Origin: Gammaproteobacteria bacterium | GTDB lineage: Bacteria; Pseudomonadota; Gammaproteobacteria; SZUA-152 | DNA length: 57,341 nucleotides | Direction of reading: 5' to 3' | Assembly (NCBI GenBank): GCA_011051685.1 | Contig: DRKQ01000158.1 | Location: 1 to 57,341 of the forward strand | In this document: in pieces, positions 8,125 to 16,735 of the stretch | Numbering within the stretch: the first letter of the stretch is position 1 | How the letters are laid out: each line of letters opens with the position of its first letter | Notes under the pieces: model-generated | Told to the model about the DNA's origin: nothing | The model's database searches: none | Seen by the model: the letters and a program-made list of their open reading frames with translations, nothing else | Translations under genes and position numbers: made by a program

Positions 8125-9357
8125 TTAGTTGCCCTTGCAGAATGCGGCGGAGTCGGCAAATACCTGTTTCAGTTTGTGGCCATTGCCCTGAAAGGTATTG
8201 ATCATGGTGTTGATCTGGTCTCGGTCGCTCTGATCCACAGGGCCACGCAGGCAGACCGCCTTGAAGACTTTCTCCACCTGGCAGCGGGCGAAGGCGTCGC
8301 TGTGCGCCAGTTCCTGCCCCATGGAGGCGGCACCGCTGCCACTGCCCGGCAGGGCTCCATCCCATCCCAGGGCGCTGTTGCTGCCGGTGCGCCAGTAGTT
8401 GTCCCAGTTATCGTTGGGGGTGACAAAACCGTACTCAAAATTGCTGCTGTTTTGCAGGTACTTGGGCTGCACGCTGCCGGGGGTGTAGACCAGTTGGCCG
8501 GCGTCATAATTCGGGTCGCCATTGCCATCCAGCGGATAGCTGTAGTCATAGTAGGCGAAGGCCTGGGTCATGGGGTCCATGCCGCTATGGCAGCCAACAC
8601 AAGCGTTCATGAAGATGCGGCTGTCACCACCGGGGCTGCGTGAGACGTCCTGGCGGATACGATCCGGCGGGTAGCTGGGGTCCTTTACCTGTTCCATGTC
8701 CTTGCACAGGTGGTTGAGCATGGTGAAACGGAACATGGCGCGATTGGTGCCGTCCACGAAAAAGGCCTTGGCGGCGGCGCGGCTGGTGAGCACCCCGGCG
8801 GGGGCGGCGAGGCCCGTGGCCGCGGACTGGGTGGTGCGGGTAAGCACGGCCTGCAGGTCGGCGCCCGAGTCTTCCAGCGCCTTGTAATGGCTGTTACCGG
8901 TGGTCAAAACCGCAGCGCTGGGATTGCCCGGGCCGGTATAGAGGACGTCATCGTAAAGGATCTTGCGGAAGTCATCGTCGTCCCGGATGATACCTATCAC
9001 CGTGGCAGTGTAGTCATTGAGTGGGGCGAAGACGGTCTGTTCTTCATTGGTCCAGGGAGTGATGAAGTTTTTCAGAGTCACACGATAGAAATCGGCGCCG
9101 ATGCAGGCGTCCGTGCCGCCATCGTTGGTGATGGCGTCCATCGCGGCGCCGGCGGCATCGTTGGCGATGACCTTGGTTTCCAGTTGATCCAGGCAGGCGG
9201 CGCTAGGAGGGGTGCCCACCAGGCGGTCATGAATACGCTTGGCCTGTTCGCGCGTACCCGCCAGGGTGTTGCCGGCGGCCAGCACAGACATCACCAGTGC
9301 AAGACTGACGCCAGCGGTTCGTTGCGCAAAAGAGAGTGGGGAATGTTGTGTACTCAT
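8125..9357 (-). CDS. Exported single-heme protein with DUF1588-like motif
   Basis: 410 aa with a Sec signal peptide (hydrophobic stretch to about residue 33, NTLAG). One heme c motif, CVGCH (253-257), is followed by SGMDPMTQAFAYYDYSYPLDGNG. This resembles the CxxCH-MDP-G pattern in DUF1588-type proteins of planctomycete-like cytochrome sets. The earlier AGVLTSRAAAKAFFVDGTNR also fits that pattern. The start is ATG 9357, 8 bases after AAGGA; ATG 9366 overlaps that site. First gene of the set; its stop is 52 bases before the next start. The similarity is distant and the substrate unknown. Confidence 0.62.
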   Translation of the reverse strand: MSTQHSPLSFAQRTAGVSLALVMSVLAAGNTLAGTREQAKRIHDRLVGTPPSAACLDQLETKVIANDAAGAAMDAITNDGGTDACIGADFYRVTLKNFITPWTNEEQTVFAPLNDYTATVIGIIRDDDDFRKILYDDVLYTGPGNPSAAVLTTGNSHYKALEDSGADLQAVLTRTTQSAATGLAAPAGVLTSRAAAKAFFVDGTNRAMFRFTMLNHLCKDMEQVKDPSYPPDRIRQDVSRSPGGDSRIFMNACVGCHSGMDPMTQAFAYYDYSYPLDGNGDPNYDAGQLVYTPGSVQPKYLQNSSNFEYGFVTPNDNWDNYWRTGSNSALGWDGALPGSGSGAASMGQELAHSDAFARCQVEKVFKAVCLRGPVDQSDRDQINTMINTFQGNGHKLKQVFADSAAFCKGN

Positions 9358-9366
9358 GATGTGCAT

Positions 9367-9952
9367 CCTTAAAACGGGACTGGGTGAAAACGGCTGGGTG
9401 TTCAGGCGTGGCGATGCCGGCGTTGGCGCCGCAGTGCATGAGAAGTGTGTGTAACTGCTTGTTGTGTGTACCGCATGTGTATCTACCCCTATTCGTTACC
9501 TTCTCGTTACCGACAGTTGCCGTATTGTTGTTAATGGCATGCTTTACTGCTTGTTCTCTATTCTCATTCTCACTTTTTCAGGACGCCTTTTTTGTCTGTA
9601 GCGGCCCGATGGCGTCTCAATCTGCGCAGAACATCACGTTTTAGCGCTTTGGGCACGGTCTTTTTTCTGCCTGGGCCCCGGCTATTCAACGTCAGCTTTT
9701 GGGGCGCTGCGCCACGCCTTGTGTGCGTGTCTCACATGCTCCGGGAAAACCGACAGAAACACTGTGATGAGGGTCACATCATCAACAGGATTTCTCGAAA
9801 TCGGGAAAAGCCCACAGGGCTTTATTGTTGATATCAATGCAGTTTTTTATCGATTAACAGGCTATTAACGCTTTTGCACGGCATCCGGTTCCCTTTGTGT
9901 CGAAATTGAGGGTTGTGGGATGATGTGTTCACCACGGCCAGCCGGCCCCTGT
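9367..9952. other. 586-bp intergenic region with direct repeat and hairpin
   Basis: No convincing gene. Two exact TCGTTACC repeats (9493-9500, 9504-9511) lie 11 bases apart, about 140 bases upstream of the cytochrome operon. A small hairpin AAAGCCC-ACA-GGGCTTT (9807-9823), with a T run when read on the minus strand, may end the response-regulator transcript coming from the right. TTGATATCAA occurs at 9828-9837. Small open frames here (9384-9644, 9592-9831) have no recognisable content. Confidence 0.4.
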
Positions 9953-11110
9953 TCAGTGCCCGGTAGGGATGCCGGCTTTTTGGCGCAGGGTAGCCAGTTC
10001 CATGGCCACGCCCCACTGTCGCTGTTCATCGGCATATTCCAGCAGGGGCAGAAGCTGCTCGAGAATGACGGTCAGATGGGGAGTCAGTTTTTGCGGATCG
10101 CCGCTGGCGAGGATGCGCAGGGCGGCATCGATACTGACGCGTTTTTTGGTAGCGGGCTTGCCGGGCTCGGCGGGGTGCAGGCGTTGCCCCCCTGCCTCCT
10201 GAGCGCTGGCTGCCCGTTGTTCCGCGCGGTTGAGGAATTCCTCGAAATGCGTGCAGTTGTCCAGCCCAGGGTTGCTCAGGCCCAGGCTGGCGGTGACAGG
10301 GATCGCTTGTTCATTGACGATAACGGGTTCAGCAGCGATCTGCCGGAGGATACGCCGGCTCACCATAAAGGCTTCTGCGCCCCCCAGGGTGGGTGCGATG
10401 ATGGCGAACTGGCTGGAACCGATGCGCGCCAGGGTATCTTCCTTGCGAATGGTGGCTTGCAGGATGGCCGCCACCGCGGTGAGCAAGGGATCCAGCACCG
10501 CCTCCCCGTATTTGCGAGCCAGTTCAGACGCCTGATCCAGGGCGATCACCAAAACGGAAATATCCTGGCTATGGCGTCTGGCGAAGGCCAGGTCCTGCTC
10601 GCCGCGTTTGAGTAGATAACGCCGGCTGCGCACCCCGGTGAGGGCGTCATCCGTGGCTTGTTCCACCAGGGCCTCGGCGGTTTGCGCCAGGTCGCGGCTG
10701 GTCTGGTCGAAACGGGCCTGGGCACGCACCCGGGCCAGCAGTTGCGCCTTGTCGAAGGGTTTGGTGATAAAGTCCGTGGCCCCCAGTGCCAGTGCCCGCT
10801 GGCGGGCTTCCTCGTCCTCGGCGGCTGTGACCATGTTTACCGGGATCCCGCTGATACGCTCGTCGTCATGGGCGCGGATGCGTTCGATCAGGGCGTAGCC
10901 ATCCAGCCGAGGCATGCCGGCGTCGGTTAGCACCACCTGGATGTGTTCATCGGCCAGCAGCGCCTCCCAGCCCGCCTCACCGTCTTCGGCCTCGATGATC
11001 TCGAATTCGTTTTTCAGTACCTTTTTCAGTGATATGCGCACCACGCGGGAGTCGTCGATCACCAGCACCCGGGGCCGGCTGGGGGCTGAAGGGTTGTCGT
11101 GTTGGCTCAT
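9953..11110 (-). CDS. Response regulator with degenerate GGDEF domain
   Basis: 385 aa. Receiver domain: acidic pair in VLVIDDSR, phospho-acceptor Asp63 (VLTDAGMP), Lys117 (TKPFD). A GGDEF domain follows from about residue 153 (DDALTGVRSRRYL), but the active-site motif is GSSQF (231-235) instead of GGDEF/GGEEF, so cyclase activity is probably lost. The product-binding I-site RxxD is kept five residues upstream (RKED, 222-225). A 60-residue C-terminal helical tail resembles that of the intact paralogue at 39942-41102. Likely a phosphorylation-gated c-di-GMP receptor or a catalytically dead regulator. It lies near the MSHA pilus genes on the opposite strand. Confidence 0.85.
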   Translation of the reverse strand: MSQHDNPSAPSRPRVLVIDDSRVVRISLKKVLKNEFEIIEAEDGEAGWEALLADEHIQVVLTDAGMPRLDGYALIERIRAHDDERISGIPVNMVTAAEDEEARQRALALGATDFITKPFDKAQLLARVRAQARFDQTSRDLAQTAEALVEQATDDALTGVRSRRYLLKRGEQDLAFARRHSQDISVLVIALDQASELARKYGEAVLDPLLTAVAAILQATIRKEDTLARIGSSQFAIIAPTLGGAEAFMVSRRILRQIAAEPVIVNEQAIPVTASLGLSNPGLDNCTHFEEFLNRAEQRAASAQEAGGQRLHPAEPGKPATKKRVSIDAALRILASGDPQKLTPHLTVILEQLLPLLEYADEQRQWGVAMELATLRQKAGIPTGH

Positions 11111-11262
11111 TGTGTCTCCCGCCTGTGGGCTGAAGAGGGGTTTGTGGTCTGTCTTAATTTACCCGGCAATCATCAAGTAGCTCAGGAGGATCTATTTGAT
11201 GGCCTGGTTAATAGTAACGGCGGGATGCCGTGGAAATTCAATGGGCTGATGAAGCTGGGTGG

Positions 11263-12054
11263 TCAAAAAATACCGCTGCCGGGTGGGTTTTGCTCCCGCA
11301 GGCGTTGGAATGCCTCTGCAAACGGCACTGGCCACTGCCGGCTCAGTGCCGGCAGGCGCGCCTCTGCTTCCTCGACGGTGAAAGGATCCTGGAAGCCGAA
11401 GACCAGCACGTTGTGATGCTCGGGTACGGAAAGACAGGCGGTGGCATCGGGAAAGGCCTGTCGCAGGCGGCCGAGTTGCTGGGCAAATTCATCATCGTGG
11501 TGGGGGATGAGGTTGACGACAAACACGGCGGTATGGGCAAGCCGCTGATGGCAATGGCTGAGAAAGTTACTGTCTGTGACCCATGCAGGGGTGTGTTGAC
11601 CCTGGGCGATGTCCAGAATGACCAGATCGTAGCGTCCGGGAGTGTGTTCGACGAAGTGCCGGGCATCGCCGAGATGCAAGCGCCAACGGCTGGCGAGATC
11701 CGGGAAGTCAAAAAACTGCCGGGCGATATGGATTACCGCGGCGGATCGTTCCACCGCAACTCCCTTGCAGCCCGGCACGTGGTGAGCGAAAAACCGGGCC
11801 AGTGCACCGCCTCCTGTACCCAGCAGCAGTATGTTGCGGGGCGTGGGAACAAACAGCAGGCCGGCCAAAATGGCCTGATTGTGAGGAGACACCAGCCGCT
11901 CGGGCTGCGCTGGGGCGATGATGCTTTGTATGCCGCCGTCGCCAAAATCCAGCCAGCGCAGGCCGTCGGTCTCGTGCACTTCAATAGACAATCCATCGGC
12001 AATTTGCCGATGCAAGAGGCTTGTTTTCGTATCCGCACCCATGTTGCGTCCCAC
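11263..12054 (-). CDS. Spermidine-synthase-like methyltransferase-fold protein
   Basis: 263 aa with a Rossmann methyltransferase fold of the spermidine synthase (SpeE-like) superfamily. Motif I is NILLLGTGGGALARFF, then an acidic loop (VAVERSAAVI), LHLGDARHFV and YDLVILDIAQG. No signal peptide or membrane segment, unlike the fused transporter-type homologues. Whether it makes a polyamine or has another role is not decidable from sequence. The start may be ATG 12054 or ATG 12042. It is divergent from the MSHA genes and may be co-transcribed with the downstream response regulator (152-base gap). Confidence 0.75.
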   Translation of the reverse strand: MGRNMGADTKTSLLHRQIADGLSIEVHETDGLRWLDFGDGGIQSIIAPAQPERLVSPHNQAILAGLLFVPTPRNILLLGTGGGALARFFAHHVPGCKGVAVERSAAVIHIARQFFDFPDLASRWRLHLGDARHFVEHTPGRYDLVILDIAQGQHTPAWVTDSNFLSHCHQRLAHTAVFVVNLIPHHDDEFAQQLGRLRQAFPDATACLSVPEHHNVLVFGFQDPFTVEEAEARLPALSRQWPVPFAEAFQRLREQNPPGSGIF

Positions 12055-12327
12055 ATTTCACAATCCAGGTGAGATTGTGCCGGAAATACCCCGCCAATGT
12101 TGACGTTTTATTCATTTTCTTCCCCGGGAACTCAAGCCAGGGCGGCAGGGTGTCGCTAGTGGGATAGGCGCAACCATTCATCCGCTGCGGCATGAAATTT
12201 GCTGCATGCCCGTGAGGTGGTGTGCCGGCATGGAAATGACATTTATTTGACGCCAATCAGCCGGTTGGCCACAGAAATTAGAAACGGCTTCAGCACGCCG
12301 AATAAACGCCGAACCACGAGGACGCCC
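12055..12327. other. Intergenic region upstream of the MSHA locus
   Basis: Divergent intergenic region of about 270 bases. An open frame from 12199 continues into mshI2, but its first 43 codons look non-coding. No promoter can be named with confidence. A GAGGA ribosome site is present just before the GTG at 12328. Confidence 0.4.
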
Positions 12328-12975
12328 GTGCACGCGAAGATCAACCAGCAGGTCAACTTGTTTCAGCCCATGTTTCGCAAGGAGCGAAAGCTGCTGTCGT
12401 TCAAGGTGTTGGTGCAGGCCTGCGCAGCGGTGTTGGTAGTACTGATGATGATGTTTGGCTGGAGTGTGCAGCAGACCAGCCAGATGCGCGTGGATCTGGC
12501 GCAGCTGAAGGCCAAGCAGGCGCGCATGTCAGCGCAGCTTACACAGGTGAAAACCCGCCTCGTCGGGATGAAAACCGACACCACCCAGCAGCGTGCCCTG
12601 GCGGAACTGGAGGCAGAGCTACTGGCTCGGCAAAGGGTGGTGAATGCACTGCATCGCGTGAAAAACAATTTCACCCAGGGTGTATCGGCCTATCTGGAAA
12701 GTTTTTCCCGCCAGGCTCCCAAGGGTGTGTGGCTCACCGGGTTCACTGTGCAGGCCGGTGGCGAAGGGCTGGTGATCCGTGGCGGCTCACTGGAGCCGGC
12801 GCTGGTGCCGGCCTTTTTGGAAAAATTATCCAGTGAAAGTGCGTTGCGGGGTACCGAATTCGGTCTGTTGCAAATCCAGCGGGAGGATCCCCGAACCCAC
12901 TACGTAAATTTCACGGTGTACACCGGCAGTGAACCGCCAGCGCCGAGCAGCTTGCTGGAGGAGACACCGTCATGA
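12328..12975 (+). CDS. mshI2: MSHA pilus biogenesis protein MshI2 (PilN-like)
   Basis: 215 aa, inner-membrane PilN-type assembly protein. A short cytoplasmic N-terminus (INQQVNLFQPMFRKERKLL, the conserved NLF motif that contacts PilM-like proteins) precedes one membrane helix (VQACAAVLVVLMMMFGW). A coiled coil and a ferredoxin-like periplasmic domain follow (GVWLTGFTVQAGGEGLVIRG). GTG 12328 is chosen because GAGGA precedes it by five bases and the protein then begins at the family N-terminus. Its stop overlaps the mshJ ATG by four bases. First gene of the mshI2-JKLMNEG run. Confidence 0.85.
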   Translation: MHAKINQQVNLFQPMFRKERKLLSFKVLVQACAAVLVVLMMMFGWSVQQTSQMRVDLAQLKAKQARMSAQLTQVKTRLVGMKTDTTQQRALAELEAELLARQRVVNALHRVKNNFTQGVSAYLESFSRQAPKGVWLTGFTVQAGGEGLVIRGGSLEPALVPAFLEKLSSESALRGTEFGLLQIQREDPRTHYVNFTVYTGSEPPAPSSLLEETPS

Positions 12976-13655
12976 AGGAGCGTATTTCAGCCTGGGCGGA
13001 ACGCTTCGAGGCCTTTTCCTTGCGGGAGCGTGTGTTGATTGCGGTGGGAATGATTGCCGTGTTGTTCATGCTCTGGGATGCCCTATTACTCAGCCCGCAG
13101 GAAATGGAACAACGCAGGATTGTTAACGAGATGCACGGCATCAACCAGGAGACCGCCACGCTGACTGCAGAAATTCAGGCCATGACCGCGGCCTTGCAGG
13201 GAGGGGAAAGCGCGCACATCAAGACGCGCATGAGCGAGTTACAAACGGAGCTCGGCCGGCTCAAGCAACAGCAGAAGGAACTGACCATCGAATTCATTCG
13301 ACCCGTGCAAATGGCCAGGGTGCTGCGTGACATGTTGCGTGCGGAGGGAGGCCTGCGCCTGGCGAGACTGGAAAGTCTGGGTGTGGAGCCCCTGTTCCCG
13401 GTAGAGGAGGGCAAGCAAACCGACAACGAACAAAAACAGCAGCGCACACGCCGGCCGGAAATATTCAAGCATGGGCTGCGGATTGTTTTCGAAGGTGATT
13501 ATTTCAAGACATTGAAATATCTCCGCGCCCTGGAGGCCATGCCATGGCGCTTGTACTGGGACAATGTGGAATACCAAGTGCTGGAGTATCCCAAGGCGCG
13601 GGTGGCCATCACCGTGCATACCCTGAGTCTGGACGAGGGCTGGATCGGTGTTTAG
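12972..13655 (+). CDS. mshJ: MSHA pilus biogenesis protein MshJ (PilO-like)
   Basis: 227 aa. One N-terminal membrane helix (VLIAVGMIAVLFMLWDALLL), then a long coiled coil (about 50-110) and a small periplasmic domain ending GLRIVFEGDYFKTLKYLRALEAMPWRLYWD. This is the PilO/MshJ layout; it pairs with the PilN-like MshI2 in the inner-membrane alignment subcomplex. Overlaps both neighbours (ATGA with mshI2; eight bases with mshK), so translation is coupled. Confidence 0.87.
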   Translation: MKERISAWAERFEAFSLRERVLIAVGMIAVLFMLWDALLLSPQEMEQRRIVNEMHGINQETATLTAEIQAMTAALQGGESAHIKTRMSELQTELGRLKQQQKELTIEFIRPVQMARVLRDMLRAEGGLRLARLESLGVEPLFPVEEGKQTDNEQKQQRTRRPEIFKHGLRIVFEGDYFKTLKYLRALEAMPWRLYWDNVEYQVLEYPKARVAITVHTLSLDEGWIGV

Positions 13656-14031
13656 GGCGGCCATAAAAAACTGCTGCTGCGCAGGCCTTGTGGGATTGTT
13701 CGCGGTGATGTCTGCGCAGGCAGCGCTGAATGATCCCACCAAGCCACCCACCGCCCATGCCAAGGTGTACGTCAGCAAAAAGAAAGACAAACGACAGCGA
13801 TGGGTGCTGAGTTCAACGTTGGTGTCGGCACAACGGCGGACGGCTGTGATCAATGATCGGGTGGTGGCGGTGGGTGACCATGTGAACGGTGCAAGAGTGG
13901 TAAGCATCCAGCCATCGGCGGTTCGCCTGCGCATGGGTCGACGGGAGATTAGCTTGATGATGCTGAAAAAGAAGATCAAAACATTGTCTCGGGTGGCAGA
14001 CTCACTGCCTGTGCAGAGACAAGGGAAATAA
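13648..14031 (+). CDS. mshK: MSHA pilus biogenesis protein MshK (PilP-like)
   Basis: 127 aa small exported protein. Signal peptide to about AQA (residue 25), then the NDPTKPP motif and a compact beta domain (WVLSSTLVSAQRRTAVINDRVVAVGDHVNGARVVSI) similar to GspC/PilP homology regions that contact the secretin. A basic C-terminus follows. The start is GTG 13648, overlapping the mshJ stop. Lies directly before the secretin gene, as in Vibrio msh loci. Confidence 0.82.
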   Translation: MFRAAIKNCCCAGLVGLFAVMSAQAALNDPTKPPTAHAKVYVSKKKDKRQRWVLSSTLVSAQRRTAVINDRVVAVGDHVNGARVVSIQPSAVRLRMGRREISLMMLKKKIKTLSRVADSLPVQRQGK

Positions 14032-14033
14032 CC

Positions 14034-15809
14034 ATGAATAAACATAACGGCATAAAGCGGTCATTTTGTCTGGTGGTGGGTGGCCTGTTGTTATCGGCCT
14101 GTGCCGCACATCCACCTCGAGGTGGCAATGTTGCAAATGATATCAACAAGTCATTACAGGAAAGCAGTCGTCAGGCATCCAGTGCTGCGCCGCTGGAACC
14201 ACCTGCTGCAGTGAACGCTGCCCTGATGCCACGGCTGAATGTTGAGCTGTCAGGTGTCAGCAAGACGCCCGTGGAACGGCGCTTCGATATTACCGTGAAC
14301 CGGGCAAAGGCACGCACCTTTTTCATGAGTCTGGTAAAAGGTACGCCCTACAACATGGTGGCGCACCCGGATATCAAAGGAAGTATTTCCCTTGATCTGA
14401 AAAATGTGACCATCGATGAAGTAATGGAAACAGTGCGCAACGTGTACGGCTATGACTTCAAACGTACGCGCAATGGTTATGAAGTATTGCCCGCCAAGCT
14501 GCGCTCTAAAATATTTACCATTGATTATCTCAATGTCAAACGTTCGGGCTTGTCCAATGTGCGGGTGAGTTCGGGGCAGGTGTCATCGGCGGCCAATAAT
14601 AATAGCGATAGCAATAACAATAACGATAGTCGCAGTGGTTCGACGGATTCCGCTGACAGCGTCTCAGGCAGTCAGGTCAGTACGGCGTCCGAGTCAGATT
14701 TTTGGGTAGAGTTGACCGCGGCCTTGCAGGCGATCATTGGCATTGAGAATGGGCGGAAGATAATCGTCAATGCACAATCTGGGATTGTGGTGGTGCGCGC
14801 CATGCCCATGGAATTGCGCGCGGTGGAAAATTATTTGCGCACAACCCAGGGGATTATTGAACGCCAGGTGATCCTTGAAGCAAAGATTCTCGAAGTGGAT
14901 CTCAGTGACGGTTTTCAATCTGGTGTTAACTGGTCAGCCCTGGGTAGGGGGAATAATGGTGACAGTATAATCGCCGGCCAGTTCGGAGGTTCCAGTGTGT
15001 TTTCCACGGGTGTGAGCAACCTGGCGGGACAAACCGATGCCCTGAATCCGGGTAATCTTTCTCAACTGCGCTCCGATGTGGCATCGGCCTTTGGTGGTAT
15101 GTTTGCCATGAGTCTGGACATTGGTGATTTTACCGGCTTTTTGGAATTCCTTGAAACCCAGGGTGACGTGCATGTGCTGTCCAGCCCGCGGGTGTCCACG
15201 GTGAACAACCAGAAGGCGGTGATCAAGGTAGGTACGGATGAGTTCTTTGTCACCGATGTAAACACCAATAATAATTTTTCATCGAGCTCGGCCACATCAA
15301 GCCAGTCGGTTAATGTGGAATTAACGCCATTCTTTTCCGGTGTGGCTTTGGATGTGATTCCACAGATCAGTGAGGATGGTGTGGTTACGTTGCACATTCA
15401 CCCCTCGGTAAGTGAAGTGAATGAGCGGGTGAAATCAATCACCTTGTCGGCGAGCAGCGAATTGAGTGTACCTCTTGCGCTAAGCACCATTCGCGAGTCC
15501 GACAGTATTGTGCGCGCACGCAGTGGTCAGGTGGTGGTTATCGGTGGACTCATGCAAAACCAGACAAAGGACAGTACTTCGTCCGTGCCCCTGTTAGGTG
15601 ACTTGCCTTTGATCGGCGGCCTGTTCCGGCACAAGCAGCAAGCGACCCGCAAGAGTGAGCTGGTAATTCTTTTGCGTCCCATCGTGGTGGATAACGATAA
15701 GACCTGGGTGGACGAAGTGCAAAAGGCAACGCGGAGTTTTGGCAAGATTACGCAGTTGTCCCAGCCGGCCGCGAGCGCTGGATCCGTGCCAAAACAGGGC
15801 GCGAAATAA
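14034..15809 (+). CDS. mshL: MSHA secretin MshL (outer-membrane pore)
   Basis: 591 aa secretin through which the pilus exits. Lipoprotein signal LLLSAC (Cys23). An STN/N0-type domain (FDITVNRAKARTFFMSLVKG) and an N1-like domain follow. A low-complexity Asn/Ser/Asp linker runs about 180-220. The secretin C-domain begins near residue 280 (RQVILEAKILEVDLSDGFQSGV) and includes FLETQGDVHVLSSPRVSTVNNQ and the terminal VPLLGDLPLIGGLFR signature. Ends just before mshM in a tight operon. A high-confidence assignment. Confidence 0.92.
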   Translation: MNKHNGIKRSFCLVVGGLLLSACAAHPPRGGNVANDINKSLQESSRQASSAAPLEPPAAVNAALMPRLNVELSGVSKTPVERRFDITVNRAKARTFFMSLVKGTPYNMVAHPDIKGSISLDLKNVTIDEVMETVRNVYGYDFKRTRNGYEVLPAKLRSKIFTIDYLNVKRSGLSNVRVSSGQVSSAANNNSDSNNNNDSRSGSTDSADSVSGSQVSTASESDFWVELTAALQAIIGIENGRKIIVNAQSGIVVVRAMPMELRAVENYLRTTQGIIERQVILEAKILEVDLSDGFQSGVNWSALGRGNNGDSIIAGQFGGSSVFSTGVSNLAGQTDALNPGNLSQLRSDVASAFGGMFAMSLDIGDFTGFLEFLETQGDVHVLSSPRVSTVNNQKAVIKVGTDEFFVTDVNTNNNFSSSSATSSQSVNVELTPFFSGVALDVIPQISEDGVVTLHIHPSVSEVNERVKSITLSASSELSVPLALSTIRESDSIVRARSGQVVVIGGLMQNQTKDSTSSVPLLGDLPLIGGLFRHKQQATRKSELVILLRPIVVDNDKTWVDEVQKATRSFGKITQLSQPAASAGSVPKQGAK

Positions 15810-15826
15810 ATCAAAGAGGTGACGGT

Positions 15827-16732
15827 ATGTATCTGGAACACTTTGCCATGCGGGACATGCCCTTTGCGATCACGCCTGATACCTCCTATTTCTACAATTA
15901 TGGCAGCCACCAGGAAGGGCTGAACGTATTGTTAGTGGCACTGCGTAGTGGTGAGGGTTTTATCAAGGTTAGCGGTGAAGTGGGTACCGGTAAAACGCTG
16001 CTGTGCCGTAAGGTGTTAAATACATTGGATGAGTCGTTTGTAACGGCCTATCTGCCCAATCCCTGTCTGACCCCTGCTGGATTACGCATGGCCCTGGCTG
16101 ATGAGCTGGAGATCAAGTATGCACGTAACATGGGGCAGCACCGTATCCTGAAGTTGATCAATGACAGGTTGATCGAGATCAATACGCAGGGTAAGCAGGT
16201 GGTGTTGTTTCTGGATGAGGCGCAGGCCTTGCCCGATGACTCCATGGAGGCGCTGCGCCTGCTGACCAATCTGGAAACGGAAAAAAGCAAATTGTTGCAG
16301 GTGGTGCTGTTTGGCCAGCCGGAACTGGATGATCGTTTGGCGCAGAGCAAGCTGCGTCAGTTGCGCCAGCGTATTACCTTTTCTCAACAATTACAGACCA
16401 TCGATGCCACGGGCATTGAGGGTTATCTTGCCCATCGTCTGTTGGTGGCGGGGTATCACGGAAAACCCTTGTTCCAGCGCGAGGCGGCGCTAGGGTTGCA
16501 TCAGATCAGTGGCGGGGTGCCGCGGATCATCAATGTTCTGGCGCACAAGATGCTGATGGCGGCCTATGGTCAGGGTGCGTCAACGGTGACCGTACAGCAT
16601 TTACAGTTGGCGGCGGATGATACCGAAGGTGTGGCACCCTTGCCGGTGACAAGAATATCCCGGGTGGGGGCCGCTGTGGTGTCCGCCATGGGTGCGGCGG
16701 CAGCGGCGGCTGCCATGAGTCTTGGGGCCTGA
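15827..16732 (+). CDS. mshM: MshM, ExeA-like AAA+ ATPase
   Basis: 301 aa. Walker A GEVGTGKT (50-57), Walker B VVLFLDEAQ, arginine-finger region LRQLRQRITFSQQL. This is the ExeA/GspA-type ATPase that helps build or place the secretin assembly. The N-terminal half gives the typical YLEHFAMRDMPFAITPD opening. A hydrophobic Ala-rich C-terminal tail (VVSAMGAAAAAAAMSLGA) may be a membrane segment. It lies between the mshL secretin and mshN, the standard order. AAAGAGGTGACGGT gives a good ribosome site ahead of ATG 15827. Confidence 0.9.
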   Translation: MYLEHFAMRDMPFAITPDTSYFYNYGSHQEGLNVLLVALRSGEGFIKVSGEVGTGKTLLCRKVLNTLDESFVTAYLPNPCLTPAGLRMALADELEIKYARNMGQHRILKLINDRLIEINTQGKQVVLFLDEAQALPDDSMEALRLLTNLETEKSKLLQVVLFGQPELDDRLAQSKLRQLRQRITFSQQLQTIDATGIEGYLAHRLLVAGYHGKPLFQREAALGLHQISGGVPRIINVLAHKMLMAAYGQGASTVTVQHLQLAADDTEGVAPLPVTRISRVGAAVVSAMGAAAAAAAMSLGA

Positions 16733-16735
16733 ATC

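Noticed and set aside
9384-9831. Two small open frames upstream of the cytochrome module
   Set aside because: Cys/Phe-rich frame without initiation signals; composition is like non-coding DNA.
9828-9837. TTGATATCAA as an FNR box
   Set aside because: Half-sites abut without the four-base spacer needed for an FNR/Anr site.
12199-12327. N-terminal extension of mshI2
   Set aside because: Non-homologous residues before the NLF motif, with no ribosome site; GTG 12328 is better supported.
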